A stretch of DNA of 6,656 nucleotides from an uncultured Anaerosacchariphilus sp. (GTDB taxonomy: Bacteria; Bacillota; Clostridia; Lachnospirales; Lachnospiraceae). This document shows, piece after piece, positions 1-5,371 of this stretch. Under the pieces are notes generated by a model. The model searched no databases. It was not told where the DNA came from and saw only the letters and a list, made by a program, of their open reading frames with translations. Position numbers and translations under genes: made by a program. The stretch spans positions 1 to 6,656 of the forward strand of contig CAKRTY010000090.1 of assembly GCA_934402125.1 (NCBI GenBank). Direction: 5' to 3'. Every line of letters starts with the position of its first letter. Positions within the stretch are counted from its first letter, which is position 1.

Positions 1-1076
1 TTGGTATATTCGACCGTCACGTAAATCAGCTTATTCTCGGATTTTTCCGTCTTTACTACCCGATCCACGGTGTTGATGCCGTCTCCTGCCTTCACATAGG
101 AAAGCGTGCTGCTCTTCAGATCGCCATTTTCATCAAAGGCAGTGGCCGCGTCCGCGTCCAGCATACCCTCGGGCAGGATGCTCCGGTTGTCGGCCACCTG
201 CACATCGGTGACCCTGGCCGTCAGACCCGGCAGCTTCGTAAGACCGTTATGTTCCATGTCCATATCTGTACCGACGCTCTTTGCTTTCTCCAGCAGCTTT
301 GCGGAAAAGCTCAGATCCATGGTGTCGCCCGATTCCTCCGCCAGCGCGTTTTCCTTTTCTGCCTCCAGATAACGGCTCCAGTTATAGCAGAGCATGACAT
401 CGTCTCCGGTGGTCTCTTCGGTGGGCGTCACGGTCACACCCTGGGCGATTTTCATCGCTTCCTCTTTGGGTATATCGGAGCTTACCCACATTTCCAGTAC
501 CAGATGCTCCTCCGGATAGGTCACATACAGCCTCTGATTATAGGCGTCCATCGCCGTTTTCAGGTAGACGCCGTCCCGGCCGTTCACCTTCACCTCTTCC
601 TTGTCCGTCACGTTATAGCTGAGCTTTTCAAAGGAGGTGTCTCCGGTGTCCATATAGTAGCAGCCGATGGTCACGCCGCCCCGGCAGTCCCGGTAGTTGT
701 ATTTTCCTTCTTCAGTCTGTACCATGCCGTCAGGCAGATAGGAGGCCTGTACCTTCACGTAATGCTCCGAGTCCGCAGACGCCACAGCGCCGTCCTGCAC
801 GCCGTCCTGGCGCTCCTGCTTTGTTTCGTATGCGTAGTTCCCCACCCGGTTATTTTTCAGGCCATAGAGAACGCCTGCGCATACGGTGGTTCCAAGCGCC
901 AGTGTGGCGGCTGCCACGGCTACGGCCAACCGTCTCTTTGGAATGTGGCGGATAGTTTTCCGGTTTCCGGATCTTATATCCGGTTTTGCCAGCTGTTTTT
1001 CTACTTCCTGTTCGATCATCTGCCGCATATTCTCCGGCATGTTCGGAAAATCATATTTTATATCTTCTAATTTCAT
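1..1076 (-). CDS. DUF4367-type membrane-anchored putative anti-sigma factor (C-terminus cut by window edge)
   Basis: The reading frame stays open from an ATG at 1076 to the left edge, giving 358 visible residues with no stop. A GGAG ribosome site lies just upstream of the ATG. Residues 1-48 are a charged cytoplasmic segment with a predicted helix (about 15-30). A basic stretch (KRR, 47-49) leads into one membrane helix at about 50-73. Residues about 105-218 fit the DUF4367 pattern seen in extracytoplasmic parts of sigma-linked proteins: YLPDGM at 113-118, VNGRDGVYLK at 164-173, and a closing LVLEMWVSS...EEAMKIAQGV. Residues about 220-358 form a further beta-rich extracellular part of unknown family. 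The gene starts 42 bp after the ECF sigma stop on the same strand, so it is probably the sigma factor's membrane inhibitor or sensor. That role is inferred from context. The N-terminus has no HxxxCxxC zinc-binding anti-sigma motif. Confidence 0.82.
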   Translation of the reverse strand, partial: MKLEDIKYDFPNMPENMRQMIEQEVEKQLAKPDIRSGNRKTIRHIPKRRLAVAVAAATLALGTTVCAGVLYGLKNNRVGNYAYETKQERQDGVQDGAVASADSEHYVKVQASYLPDGMVQTEEGKYNYRDCRGGVTIGCYYMDTGDTSFEKLSYNVTDKEEVKVNGRDGVYLKTAMDAYNQRLYVTYPEEHLVLEMWVSSDIPKEEAMKIAQGVTVTPTEETTGDDVMLCYNWSRYLEAEKENALAEESGDTMDLSFSAKLLEKAKSVGTDMDMEHNGLTKLPGLTARVTDVQVADNRSILPEGMLDADAATAFDENGDLKSSTLSYVKAGDGINTVDRVVKTEKSENKLIYVTVEYT

Positions 1077-1118
1077 ACCCTGCTCCGTCCTTTTCTTTTT
1101 TGATACCGCTCGATCCCG

Positions 1119-1595
1119 TTACTGCGCTGCCTGCCCGGTCAGTTCCCTTCGAAGCCTCTGTCTCGCCCGGGCCAGCCGGTTCTTCACAGTGCTTTCTGTG
1201 GCCTCCGTCATGGCGGCGATTTCCCGCACGCTGTAGCCCTCCAGATAATAGAGAGTCACGCTTAAGCGCATTTCCTCCGGCAGTCTGTAGATAGCCTCAT
1301 AGAGCTCAGAATAGTCCTGCCGCTCCTCCGCCTTCTCCTCCTGTCGGTAATCCTCCAGAGATACCACCCGCTTTCCCCGCCGCATGATACCATAGCATTC
1401 GTTGATCAGAATCCGCATAAGCCAGGTTTTCGCATAAGCATCCTTTTTCAATGTATCTAATTTGGAAAATGCCTTTACGATGGCCTCCTGAATGGCGTCG
1501 GCGCAGTCCGCGTCGCTGTATAATAAGGTCTTGGCCACATGGTACATGGCGTCCTGCGACGCCAATATCAGTTGTCCCAGTTCTTCTTTTTTCAT
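1119..1595 (-). CDS. ECF-type RNA polymerase sigma-70 factor
   Basis: A 158-residue protein of typical ECF sigma length. Region 2 spans about residues 8-73, including the core-binding stretch DCADAIQEAIVKAF (30-43) and the -10 recognition helix around KTWLMRILINECYGIMRR (56-73). Region 4 spans about 102-152, with a helix-turn-helix at YSVREIAAMTEATESTVKNR (121-140) followed by ARARQRLRREL. It would direct core polymerase to a stress regulon. The same frame extends upstream to a GTG at 1706. I chose ATG 1595 because region 2 starts right after it, an AGGAAGG ribosome site lies 5 nt upstream, and the GTG sits at the predicted transcription start with no ribosome site. The next gene, a DUF4367 membrane protein 42 bp downstream, is the expected partner. 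No typical ECF autoregulatory promoter is obvious upstream. Confidence 0.93.
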   Translation of the reverse strand: MKKEELGQLILASQDAMYHVAKTLLYSDADCADAIQEAIVKAFSKLDTLKKDAYAKTWLMRILINECYGIMRRGKRVVSLEDYRQEEKAEERQDYSELYEAIYRLPEEMRLSVTLYYLEGYSVREIAAMTEATESTVKNRLARARQRLRRELTGQAAQ

Positions 1596-1709
1596 AGGTT
1601 CCTTCCTGCCGGCTTTGGTTGTTTGTCTGCGCGCTGCATTTGTTTTACATAGATTAGATGCATGGGAGCAGGGTTTGGTCGCATGCGTCCGGAAAAAACT
1701 TTCCACTGT

Positions 1710-1718
1710 ATTATATCA
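1710..1718 (-). promoter_or_regulatory. Extended -10 promoter for the sigma factor operon
   Basis: On the minus strand this reads TGATATAAT, a perfect -10 hexamer (TATAAT, 1715-1710) with a TG extension. No good -35 lies 16-18 nt upstream, since that position falls inside the preceding terminator hairpin. This fits an extended -10 promoter that does not rely on a -35. Predicted start is near 1703, giving a leader of about 108 nt before ATG 1595. Confidence 0.55.
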
Positions 1719-1764
1719 AAAAACGGCTGTCCGGATCCGACAACCGATCCATTCAGCCGTTTTT
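1718..1764 (-). terminator. Intrinsic terminator of the LURP-one/lipoprotein operon
   Basis: A perfect 11-bp inverted repeat (1719-1729 with 1754-1764; arm CGGCTG flanked by A5/T5) encloses a 24-nt loop, itself able to form a GGATC/GATCC inner stem. On the minus strand the second arm runs into TTTTTT (1723-1718). It lies 32 bp past the lipoprotein stop. The A and T runs on both sides make it potentially bidirectional, but no plus-strand gene ends here. Confidence 0.85.
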
Positions 1765-1795
1765 ATTATTTCATTTTCCGAACTATTCTCCTGCC

Positions 1796-2470
1796 TTAGT
1801 CACCATAATCACTGTTGACCTTATAATCGAGTTTCAGGAACGCGCACATCTTATCTTCAAAATCCATCCTCAGTTCGCTTCCTTCTTCCTCCTTCACCTC
1901 GATGGTATACTTATCAGAATGGAAGAATCCGCCAAAGGAAAAACTGCCTGTGGCAATCACATTTCCATCGTAATCAAAGATCCGCATGATATCCTCATCC
2001 GCCAGATAATCCTTGGGATTGCCATCTGCATCCATGAATACCGTGTACCAGTCTCTTTCCAGGGTATCTGTTTCCACGATCCGCTCCTGGGCGTATCCGA
2101 GGCAGTTATCATTCATGTCATAGTAGCCGTAGGTGGAGCCGCTGATGACGCCCTCCACATCATTGATGGGCTCGTCGGTCACATAGCGCAGGTAAAACCA
2201 GGGTTCGTTACTGCCGGTGCTGATGGTGTATTTACTGTTCCAGAAGCCCCGCTCCTGAATGTGTCCGGCTGCCTGTCCGTCCGCCCAGATGTCCGAATCC
2301 GCCACAATATCGTCCAGATCCCCTTTCATGGTAAGGACACTGGCATTTTGAAGAGCCTCCTGTCCTTCCTCTGTGGGCGGCAGCTCCTCCTTTGAACTGC
2401 CGCAGCCCGTCACGGCCAGAAGCAGCACCGCTGAAATCAGGGCAGTTGCAACCTCTATCTTTCTTTTCAT
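1796..2470 (-). CDS. Small secreted lipoprotein of unknown family
   Basis: A 224-residue protein. Residues 1-23 are a lipoprotein signal peptide: MKRK, a hydrophobic core ending LLLAV, and the lipobox VTGC with lipidated Cys at 23. A short acidic linker follows (SSKEELPPTEEG). The rest is predicted to be beta-rich and exported. ATG 2470 is preferred over the longer in-frame start at 2533 because only 2470 puts the signal peptide at the N-terminus, with AAGGAG 7 nt upstream; the longer start would lie inside the preceding gene. I do not recognise a domain. Two short stretches (YYDMNDNCLGYAQERIV and RIFDYDGNVIATGSFS) loosely resemble the strand-turn-strand repeats of LURP-one/Tubby-like proteins, such as its upstream neighbour, but this is weak. 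It is the last gene of the operon, with a terminator just downstream. Confidence 0.85.
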   Translation of the reverse strand: MKRKIEVATALISAVLLLAVTGCGSSKEELPPTEEGQEALQNASVLTMKGDLDDIVADSDIWADGQAAGHIQERGFWNSKYTISTGSNEPWFYLRYVTDEPINDVEGVISGSTYGYYDMNDNCLGYAQERIVETDTLERDWYTVFMDADGNPKDYLADEDIMRIFDYDGNVIATGSFSFGGFFHSDKYTIEVKEEEGSELRMDFEDKMCAFLKLDYKVNSDYGD

Positions 2471-2501
2471 AACATTCTCCTTTTTCGGAAATGATACCGA
2501 A

Positions 2502-3632
2502 CTATGAATTCTCTTTCTCGTCGTCTCTCGCAATCTCCCGCGCCACCATAATGGCCATGACGGTCAGCAGAGGCAGATACTGCTCCTCATAGCAGATCAC
2601 CACGGAATTGTCGAAGACTACATTTTCCAGGGTGAACTCCAGATTCTCCATGATACTGCCCAGCATCCGGTCATTCAGCAGGACGAAGAAATTATGGCCC
2701 AGGGAACCTGCGTACTCCCGCAGCACCAGCTTACCCTCTTTGACATTCATGGTAAAGGTATCCCTGATCAGCTGAAACTTCTTTTCCAGTCTGCCGTACT
2801 CCTCTCCCCGGTAATAGAAATCGTAGGTGGGAAGGGCGTGAAGAATTCGTTTTTCCACCCGGAAAATCTCGGTATCCTGGGCGTCATAGATGTAAAACTG
2901 CTTCAGGGGCATGGTTCCCTCGATATGGTAAATCAGTTCGCCATCTTTGTCCCGCAGATCAAAGCGCTGTCCTATGAGCGAGAAATCCTCGTTAAAGGTA
3001 TAAACCTGCGAAGGTCTGGCCTCCACCACCGGAAGCACCTCCCCGGTCTTCACGAAATGCTCCATGCTTTTCTGCAGACCCTTCTGCATCAGCATAATAT
3101 CCGAATGATAACAGATATAGGCCGAAGCATTGGTTCCGAAATCCTCATTTAACGGATGCAGGGGCTCCGTGATTCTCTTTTTTATCATACATGTCAGGAA
3201 GGAATAACCGATGTAACCCAGGTTGCCGTCGCCGGTCAGCCAGAAATACAGATAGTCCCCTTCGCTGTTGGGCCCGAAAGCCAACGCGGGCCGCCGCATG
3301 GTGCGGAACTTCGCCAGATAGCAGGAGCCAAGGGGCGTCGGCACATCCTTATAGGCCTCATAAAACTCCTCGATTTTTCGCGGATGATCCATGGCAATCA
3401 TCTGCACCACATCCGTGGACGAATTATAGCTGCCGGGTGACGCCATCATCCACAGGGCGACGCCGATAATCAGAACCACCGTACCCACACTGATAAGAAA
3501 CGTACTGTAATAGCCTTTCACGATAAACATGGCTCCGGCCACAATCACCACCAGGCTCAGAAGCCGGTAAATCACGTAACGCAGCTTCAGGCTCGCCGAC
3601 ATATCACCGAATTTCATTTTTTCCTCTGACAT
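2502..3632 (-). CDS. Two-helix membrane protein with C-terminal LURP-one-related (Tubby-like) domain
   Basis: A 376-residue protein. Two membrane helices lie at about residues 20-38 and 43-63. A middle region at about 75-205 is of no family I recognise (conserved-looking FYEAYKDVPTPLGSCYLAKF and YICYHSDIMLMQKGLQKSM). Residues about 209-370 fit the LURP-one-related/Tubby C-terminal-like beta barrel: YTFNEDFSLIGQRFDLRDKDG, MPLKQFYIYDAQDTEIFRVEK, YGRLEKKFQLIRDTFTM, and the closing hydrophobic helix LPLLTVMAIMVAREIARDD. Tubby-like domains bind phosphoinositides in eukaryotes; bacterial members are uncharacterised, so no biochemical role is assigned. ATG 3632 is chosen because AAAGGAGG lies 8 nt upstream; the longer in-frame GTG at 3752 coincides with the predicted transcription start. 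The lipoprotein gene starts 31 bp downstream, and a small hairpin (2484-2501) lies in the gap before its ribosome site. Confidence 0.85.
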   Translation of the reverse strand: MSEEKMKFGDMSASLKLRYVIYRLLSLVVIVAGAMFIVKGYYSTFLISVGTVVLIIGVALWMMASPGSYNSSTDVVQMIAMDHPRKIEEFYEAYKDVPTPLGSCYLAKFRTMRRPALAFGPNSEGDYLYFWLTGDGNLGYIGYSFLTCMIKKRITEPLHPLNEDFGTNASAYICYHSDIMLMQKGLQKSMEHFVKTGEVLPVVEARPSQVYTFNEDFSLIGQRFDLRDKDGELIYHIEGTMPLKQFYIYDAQDTEIFRVEKRILHALPTYDFYYRGEEYGRLEKKFQLIRDTFTMNVKEGKLVLREYAGSLGHNFFVLLNDRMLGSIMENLEFTLENVVFDNSVVICYEEQYLPLLTVMAIMVAREIARDDEKENS

Positions 3633-3640
3633 GAGTTCCC

Positions 3641-3648
3641 CCTCCTTT
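3641..3648 (-). promoter_or_regulatory. Ribosome binding site that fixes the LURP-one protein start
   Basis: The minus strand reads AAAGGAGG, then 8 nt, then ATG at 3632. It is a near-perfect Shine-Dalgarno and rules out the longer in-frame start at 3752. Confidence 0.85.
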
Positions 3649-3666
3649 GTGCTGAGTGCGATAATA

Positions 3667-3715
3667 TTTTTTATGGAATAGGGGACTCTATAGAAATTTT
3701 CTATTCCATAAAAAA
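3667..3715. repeat. 15-bp perfect inverted repeat in the LURP-one leader
   Basis: The arm TTTTTTATGGAATAG (3667-3681) is perfectly repeated inverted at 3701-3715, with a 19-nt spacer. On the minus-strand transcript it would form a long AU-rich hairpin about 34 nt upstream of the start codon, leaving the ribosome site free. T runs are on the 5' side and A runs on the 3' side whichever strand is read, which is the reverse of an intrinsic terminator. A protein operator or an mRNA-stabilising or regulatory hairpin is therefore more likely. Confidence 0.8.
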
Positions 3716-3752
3716 CAGTGCCGATCGCCGCTTTTTTGCTGCAATTCGACAC
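3710..3752 (-). terminator. Terminator-like hairpin at the 5' end of the LURP-one transcript (candidate attenuator)
   Basis: On the minus strand, 3752-3746 pairs with 3718-3724 (7 bp, one G-U). After one bulged A, 3744-3741 pairs with 3725-3728 (one G-U). After one mismatch, 3739-3738 pairs with 3730-3731, with loop AAAAAA. Two nucleotides later comes TTTTTT (3715-3710). It starts at or within 2 nt of the predicted transcription start and lies upstream of the gene, so it could end transcription early. The stem is imperfect and function is not proven. Confidence 0.5.
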
Positions 3753-3756
3753 TATA

Positions 3757-3785
3757 ATTTTACCAGTTTACAGGATCTCTGTCAA
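3757..3785 (-). promoter_or_regulatory. Sigma-A type promoter for the LURP-one/lipoprotein operon
   Basis: The minus strand shows a perfect -35 TTGACA (3785-3780), a 17-nt spacer, and -10 TAAAAT (3762-3757, five of six consensus) preceded by TGG, an extended -10. Predicted start is at about 3750-3752, giving a leader of about 118 nt. This is the strongest promoter in the window by consensus. Confidence 0.85.
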
Positions 3786-3828
3786 TTTGGTTTTCATTCC
3801 CATTATTTATCTGTCCTATAAAAAAATC

Positions 3829-3858
3829 TTGACTTTTCACTATCTTTTTCCGTATAAT
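3829..3858 (+). promoter_or_regulatory. Sigma-A type promoter (P1) for the DUF2798 gene
   Basis: TTGACT (3829-3834), an 18-nt spacer, and a perfect TATAAT (3853-3858). Predicted start is near 3865, giving a leader of about 126 nt before ATG 3991. It is divergent from the LURP-one promoter; the two -35 boxes are 43 bp apart, so a regulator bound between them could affect both. Confidence 0.78.
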
Positions 3859-3892
3859 AAGCAACGGACAATTTCATAAGACAAATCAGAAC

Positions 3893-3901
3893 TGGTATAA
3901 A
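3893..3901 (+). promoter_or_regulatory. Possible second DUF2798 promoter (extended -10)
   Basis: TGGTATAAA fits an extended -10 with a predicted start near 3908, immediately before the leader hairpin. No good -35 is present. The surrounding motif resembles the -10 region of the divergent promoter, which also sits directly before a hairpin. It could equally be an untranslated leader element. Confidence 0.3.
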
Positions 3902-3910
3902 ATTGGAAAC

Positions 3911-3958
3911 GACACAAGTGCATCGCTCTTGATAACGAACAACACATGTGTCTTTTTT
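3911..3958 (+). terminator. Terminator-like hairpin in the DUF2798 leader (candidate attenuator)
   Basis: GACACAAGTG (3911-3920) pairs with CACATGTGTC (3943-3952), giving 9 of 10 pairs with one A-A mismatch. The loop is 22 nt and is followed directly by TTTTTT (3953-3958). No plus-strand gene precedes it, and it lies between the promoter and the gene, so it would act as a leader attenuator rather than an end-of-gene terminator. No ligand-binding riboswitch fold is recognised; the leader is probably too short for most classes. Confidence 0.6.
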
Positions 3959-3978
3959 GTACCCATTTTTCAAAAAAG
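3952..3978 (+). promoter_or_regulatory. Alternative hairpin pairing the U-tract with the ribosome-site region of DUF2798
   Basis: CTTTTTTG (3952-3959) is the exact inverse complement of CAAAAAAG (3971-3978), with an 11-nt loop. In read-through RNA the U-run that would end transcription can pair with the A-rich left part of the AAGGAG ribosome site (3976-3981), partly masking it. An 8-bp, mostly A-U stem is weak, so the effect would be modest. Confidence 0.35.
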
Positions 3979-3990
3979 GAGAACAATTTT

Positions 3991-4449
3991 ATGCCAAAAA
4001 CAAAGTTTCAAAATGTCATTTTCACTCTTATGATGGCCTTTCTCATGGTCTACGCCATGATCTGCTACAATATTTCTCTAAATATCGGCGGAATGACCAA
4101 CCAGGTATTTTTGATGGCTGTTCACGAAATGATAATTATGTGGCCGGTGGCCTTTCTTCTGGAGTTTTTTGTGGTCGATAATCTGGCCCACAAGCTCGCC
4201 TTCCGCATGGTAACGCCGCAGGATCGCCCCATCGTTATCACCTTAGCAATCTCAGTCATGATTATCTGTATTATGTGCCCGGTTATGAGCCTGATTGCAA
4301 CCCTGCTGTTTAAAAATGCCGGATCTCAGTTTGTCGCTGTATGGCTGCAGACCACTTTCATGAATTTCCCGGTGGCCTTTTTCTGGCAGCTGATGTACTG
4401 CGGCCCCTTGATCCGGCTAATTTTTCGGAACTTATTCCCGGAGAAATAA
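3991..4449 (+). CDS. DUF2798 family integral membrane protein
   Basis: A 152-residue, very hydrophobic protein with four predicted membrane helices at about 8-28, 42-62, 80-105 and 117-143. It is arranged as two similar halves, as is usual for DUF2798. Family-like features are the MMAFLMVYAMICYN stretch in helix 1, the paired WPVAFLLEFFV and FPVAFFWQLMYCGPLIRLIFR segments ending each half, and a short basic tail. The family's function is unknown. ATG 3991 is chosen because AAGGAG lies 9 nt upstream; an in-frame ATG at 3946 lies inside the leader hairpin and has no ribosome site. It is the only plus-strand gene here, transcribed away from the LURP-one operon, with a long leader suggesting attenuation. 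It converges on the DUF3786 gene with a 24-bp gap and no clear terminator. Confidence 0.88.
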   Translation: MPKTKFQNVIFTLMMAFLMVYAMICYNISLNIGGMTNQVFLMAVHEMIIMWPVAFLLEFFVVDNLAHKLAFRMVTPQDRPIVITLAISVMIICIMCPVMSLIATLLFKNAGSQFVAVWLQTTFMNFPVAFFWQLMYCGPLIRLIFRNLFPEK

Positions 4450-4473
4450 CATCTGATCTGTTTCTGCTACTAT

Positions 4474-5109
4474 TTACTGCTCTGCAATCGCTTTCAGGCG
4501 CGCCAGCAAGTCACCCTGTAAATAATAGGTCGTCTCAAAATTCAAATACCGCATGGTCTGATCGTCCCACATGATTTTGATCTGGGACGGAAATTCATCG
4601 TCGGCGTCCCAGAACTGGAGTAATACCGGGAAAAATGAAAAGGCCGGAATCCGGGCGGTCACATCTGCCCCAGCCAGCCGCGACTGTATCTGTCCGCCCA
4701 GACGGATACAGGCCTGTTTTAATGCTTCCGTTTTTCCTGCAAAATAATCGGCATATTTCTGTGAAAAAACATCTGCGCTTGGGCTCGCTCCCGCCGCCGC
4801 GAAATTCGCCACCAGCGTCCATTTTCCGCTAAGAGGCGGGAGTTCCTTCCCGTCTCCGTGGCAGAGCATGTCATAGATAGTCATGACCGTCTCATAGGAA
4901 CGGCATTCCGTATACTCCCCGCCTGTTTTCTCATAGATTGTCCCAGTGCTCCGCGCAATGCGGCAGCGCGTACCGATATAGGTCAGGTACAGATACTGTT
5001 CATCTGTTTCCAGATGAAATTTTTCTGCCAGCAACTGCTGATCGTATTTTAAAAAATAGTTCTTTCCAATATCTACCTGCTTATCATAGTTAGACGTTAC
5101 TTGCTTCAT
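4474..5109 (-). CDS. DUF3786 domain protein
   Basis: A 211-residue soluble protein with no signal peptide or membrane helix. The C-terminal block is the clearest family mark: PAFSFFPVLLQFWDADDEFP (155-174), then IKIMWDDQTMRYLNFETTYYLQGDLLARL. The N-terminal half holds the family's YLTYIGTRCRIARSTGTIY strand pair and SYETVMTIYDMLCH helix. DUF3786 is common in anaerobes and its role is not established; the conserved acidic residues (DADDEF, WDD) and Cys50/Cys83 could matter but no activity is claimed. The start is ATG 5109, 7 nt after the stop of the upstream 73-residue gene. A GGAG inside that gene's last codons serves as ribosome site, suggesting coupled translation from one transcript. Confidence 0.87.
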   Translation of the reverse strand: MKQVTSNYDKQVDIGKNYFLKYDQQLLAEKFHLETDEQYLYLTYIGTRCRIARSTGTIYEKTGGEYTECRSYETVMTIYDMLCHGDGKELPPLSGKWTLVANFAAAGASPSADVFSQKYADYFAGKTEALKQACIRLGGQIQSRLAGADVTARIPAFSFFPVLLQFWDADDEFPSQIKIMWDDQTMRYLNFETTYYLQGDLLARLKAIAEQ

Positions 5110-5116
5110 CTTACTC

Positions 5117-5338
5117 TTACTCCGTAAAGGTGTACCGGATCAGATATCCCTTGGCATCCCCGGTAACAATGGTCACGTCTCCGTTCGGATTCTCGATTCT
5201 TTCTAGAATCGGAAATCTGCCATGCTCCTGCACATAGTTCTCCGGGCTCTCAGCCTCAGCCTCGATGAATTCCTTCTTTGCGTGGGTGGCTCCGCCACAG
5301 GGGTTTATCGTTTCTACTAAAATCTCGTACTCTTTCAT
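5117..5338 (-). CDS. Small conserved-looking protein of unknown family
   Basis: A 73-residue acidic soluble protein. ATG 5338 has AAGGAG 8 nt upstream and a good promoter just before it; the longer in-frame start at 5407 would lie inside the MATE gene and upstream of that promoter. Visible features are an INPCGGATHAKKEF block (13-26), a second motif PENYVQEHGRFPILERI, and a beta-rich tail ending TGDAKGYLIRYTFTE. No signal peptide or membrane helix is present. I do not recognise the family. The 7-nt gap to the DUF3786 gene indicates one operon and suggests the two proteins act together, which is an inference. The CGG motif holds the only Cys and is not enough for a metal site by itself. Confidence 0.8.
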   Translation of the reverse strand: MKEYEILVETINPCGGATHAKKEFIEAEAESPENYVQEHGRFPILERIENPNGDVTIVTGDAKGYLIRYTFTE

Positions 5339-5371
5339 GATACCGACTCCTTTTCTCCGATTGATACCTTT

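Noticed and set aside
249..1070. 273-residue plus-strand open frame
   Set aside because: It lies antisense to the DUF4367 gene, has a His/Val/Phe-rich composition typical of a mirrored frame, and lacks a ribosome site; the minus-strand frame has clear domain logic.
1596..1706. 37-codon N-terminal extension of the sigma factor
   Set aside because: It starts at a GTG at the predicted transcription start with no ribosome site, while ATG 1595 has one and matches normal ECF length.
1658..2395. 245-residue plus-strand open frame
   Set aside because: Antisense to the lipoprotein gene and starts inside the sigma leader; no ribosome site, no recognisable motif.
3667..3715. Intrinsic terminator
   Set aside because: The T-run precedes and the A-run follows the stem on either strand, and the stem is AU-rich; an intrinsic terminator needs the opposite.
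3633..3752. 40-codon N-terminal extension of the LURP-one protein
   Set aside because: It would run through both leader hairpins from a GTG at the transcription start; ATG 3632 has a near-perfect ribosome site.
3918..3932. Possible leader peptide GTG CAT CGC TCT TGA inside the DUF2798 hairpin
   Set aside because: Only four codons, weak upstream GGAAA, and no run of one amino acid; not enough to call an attenuator peptide.
3633..3990. Riboswitch, mobile element end or attachment site
   Set aside because: No known aptamer core, no direct repeats flanking the inverted repeats, and no transposase or integrase nearby.
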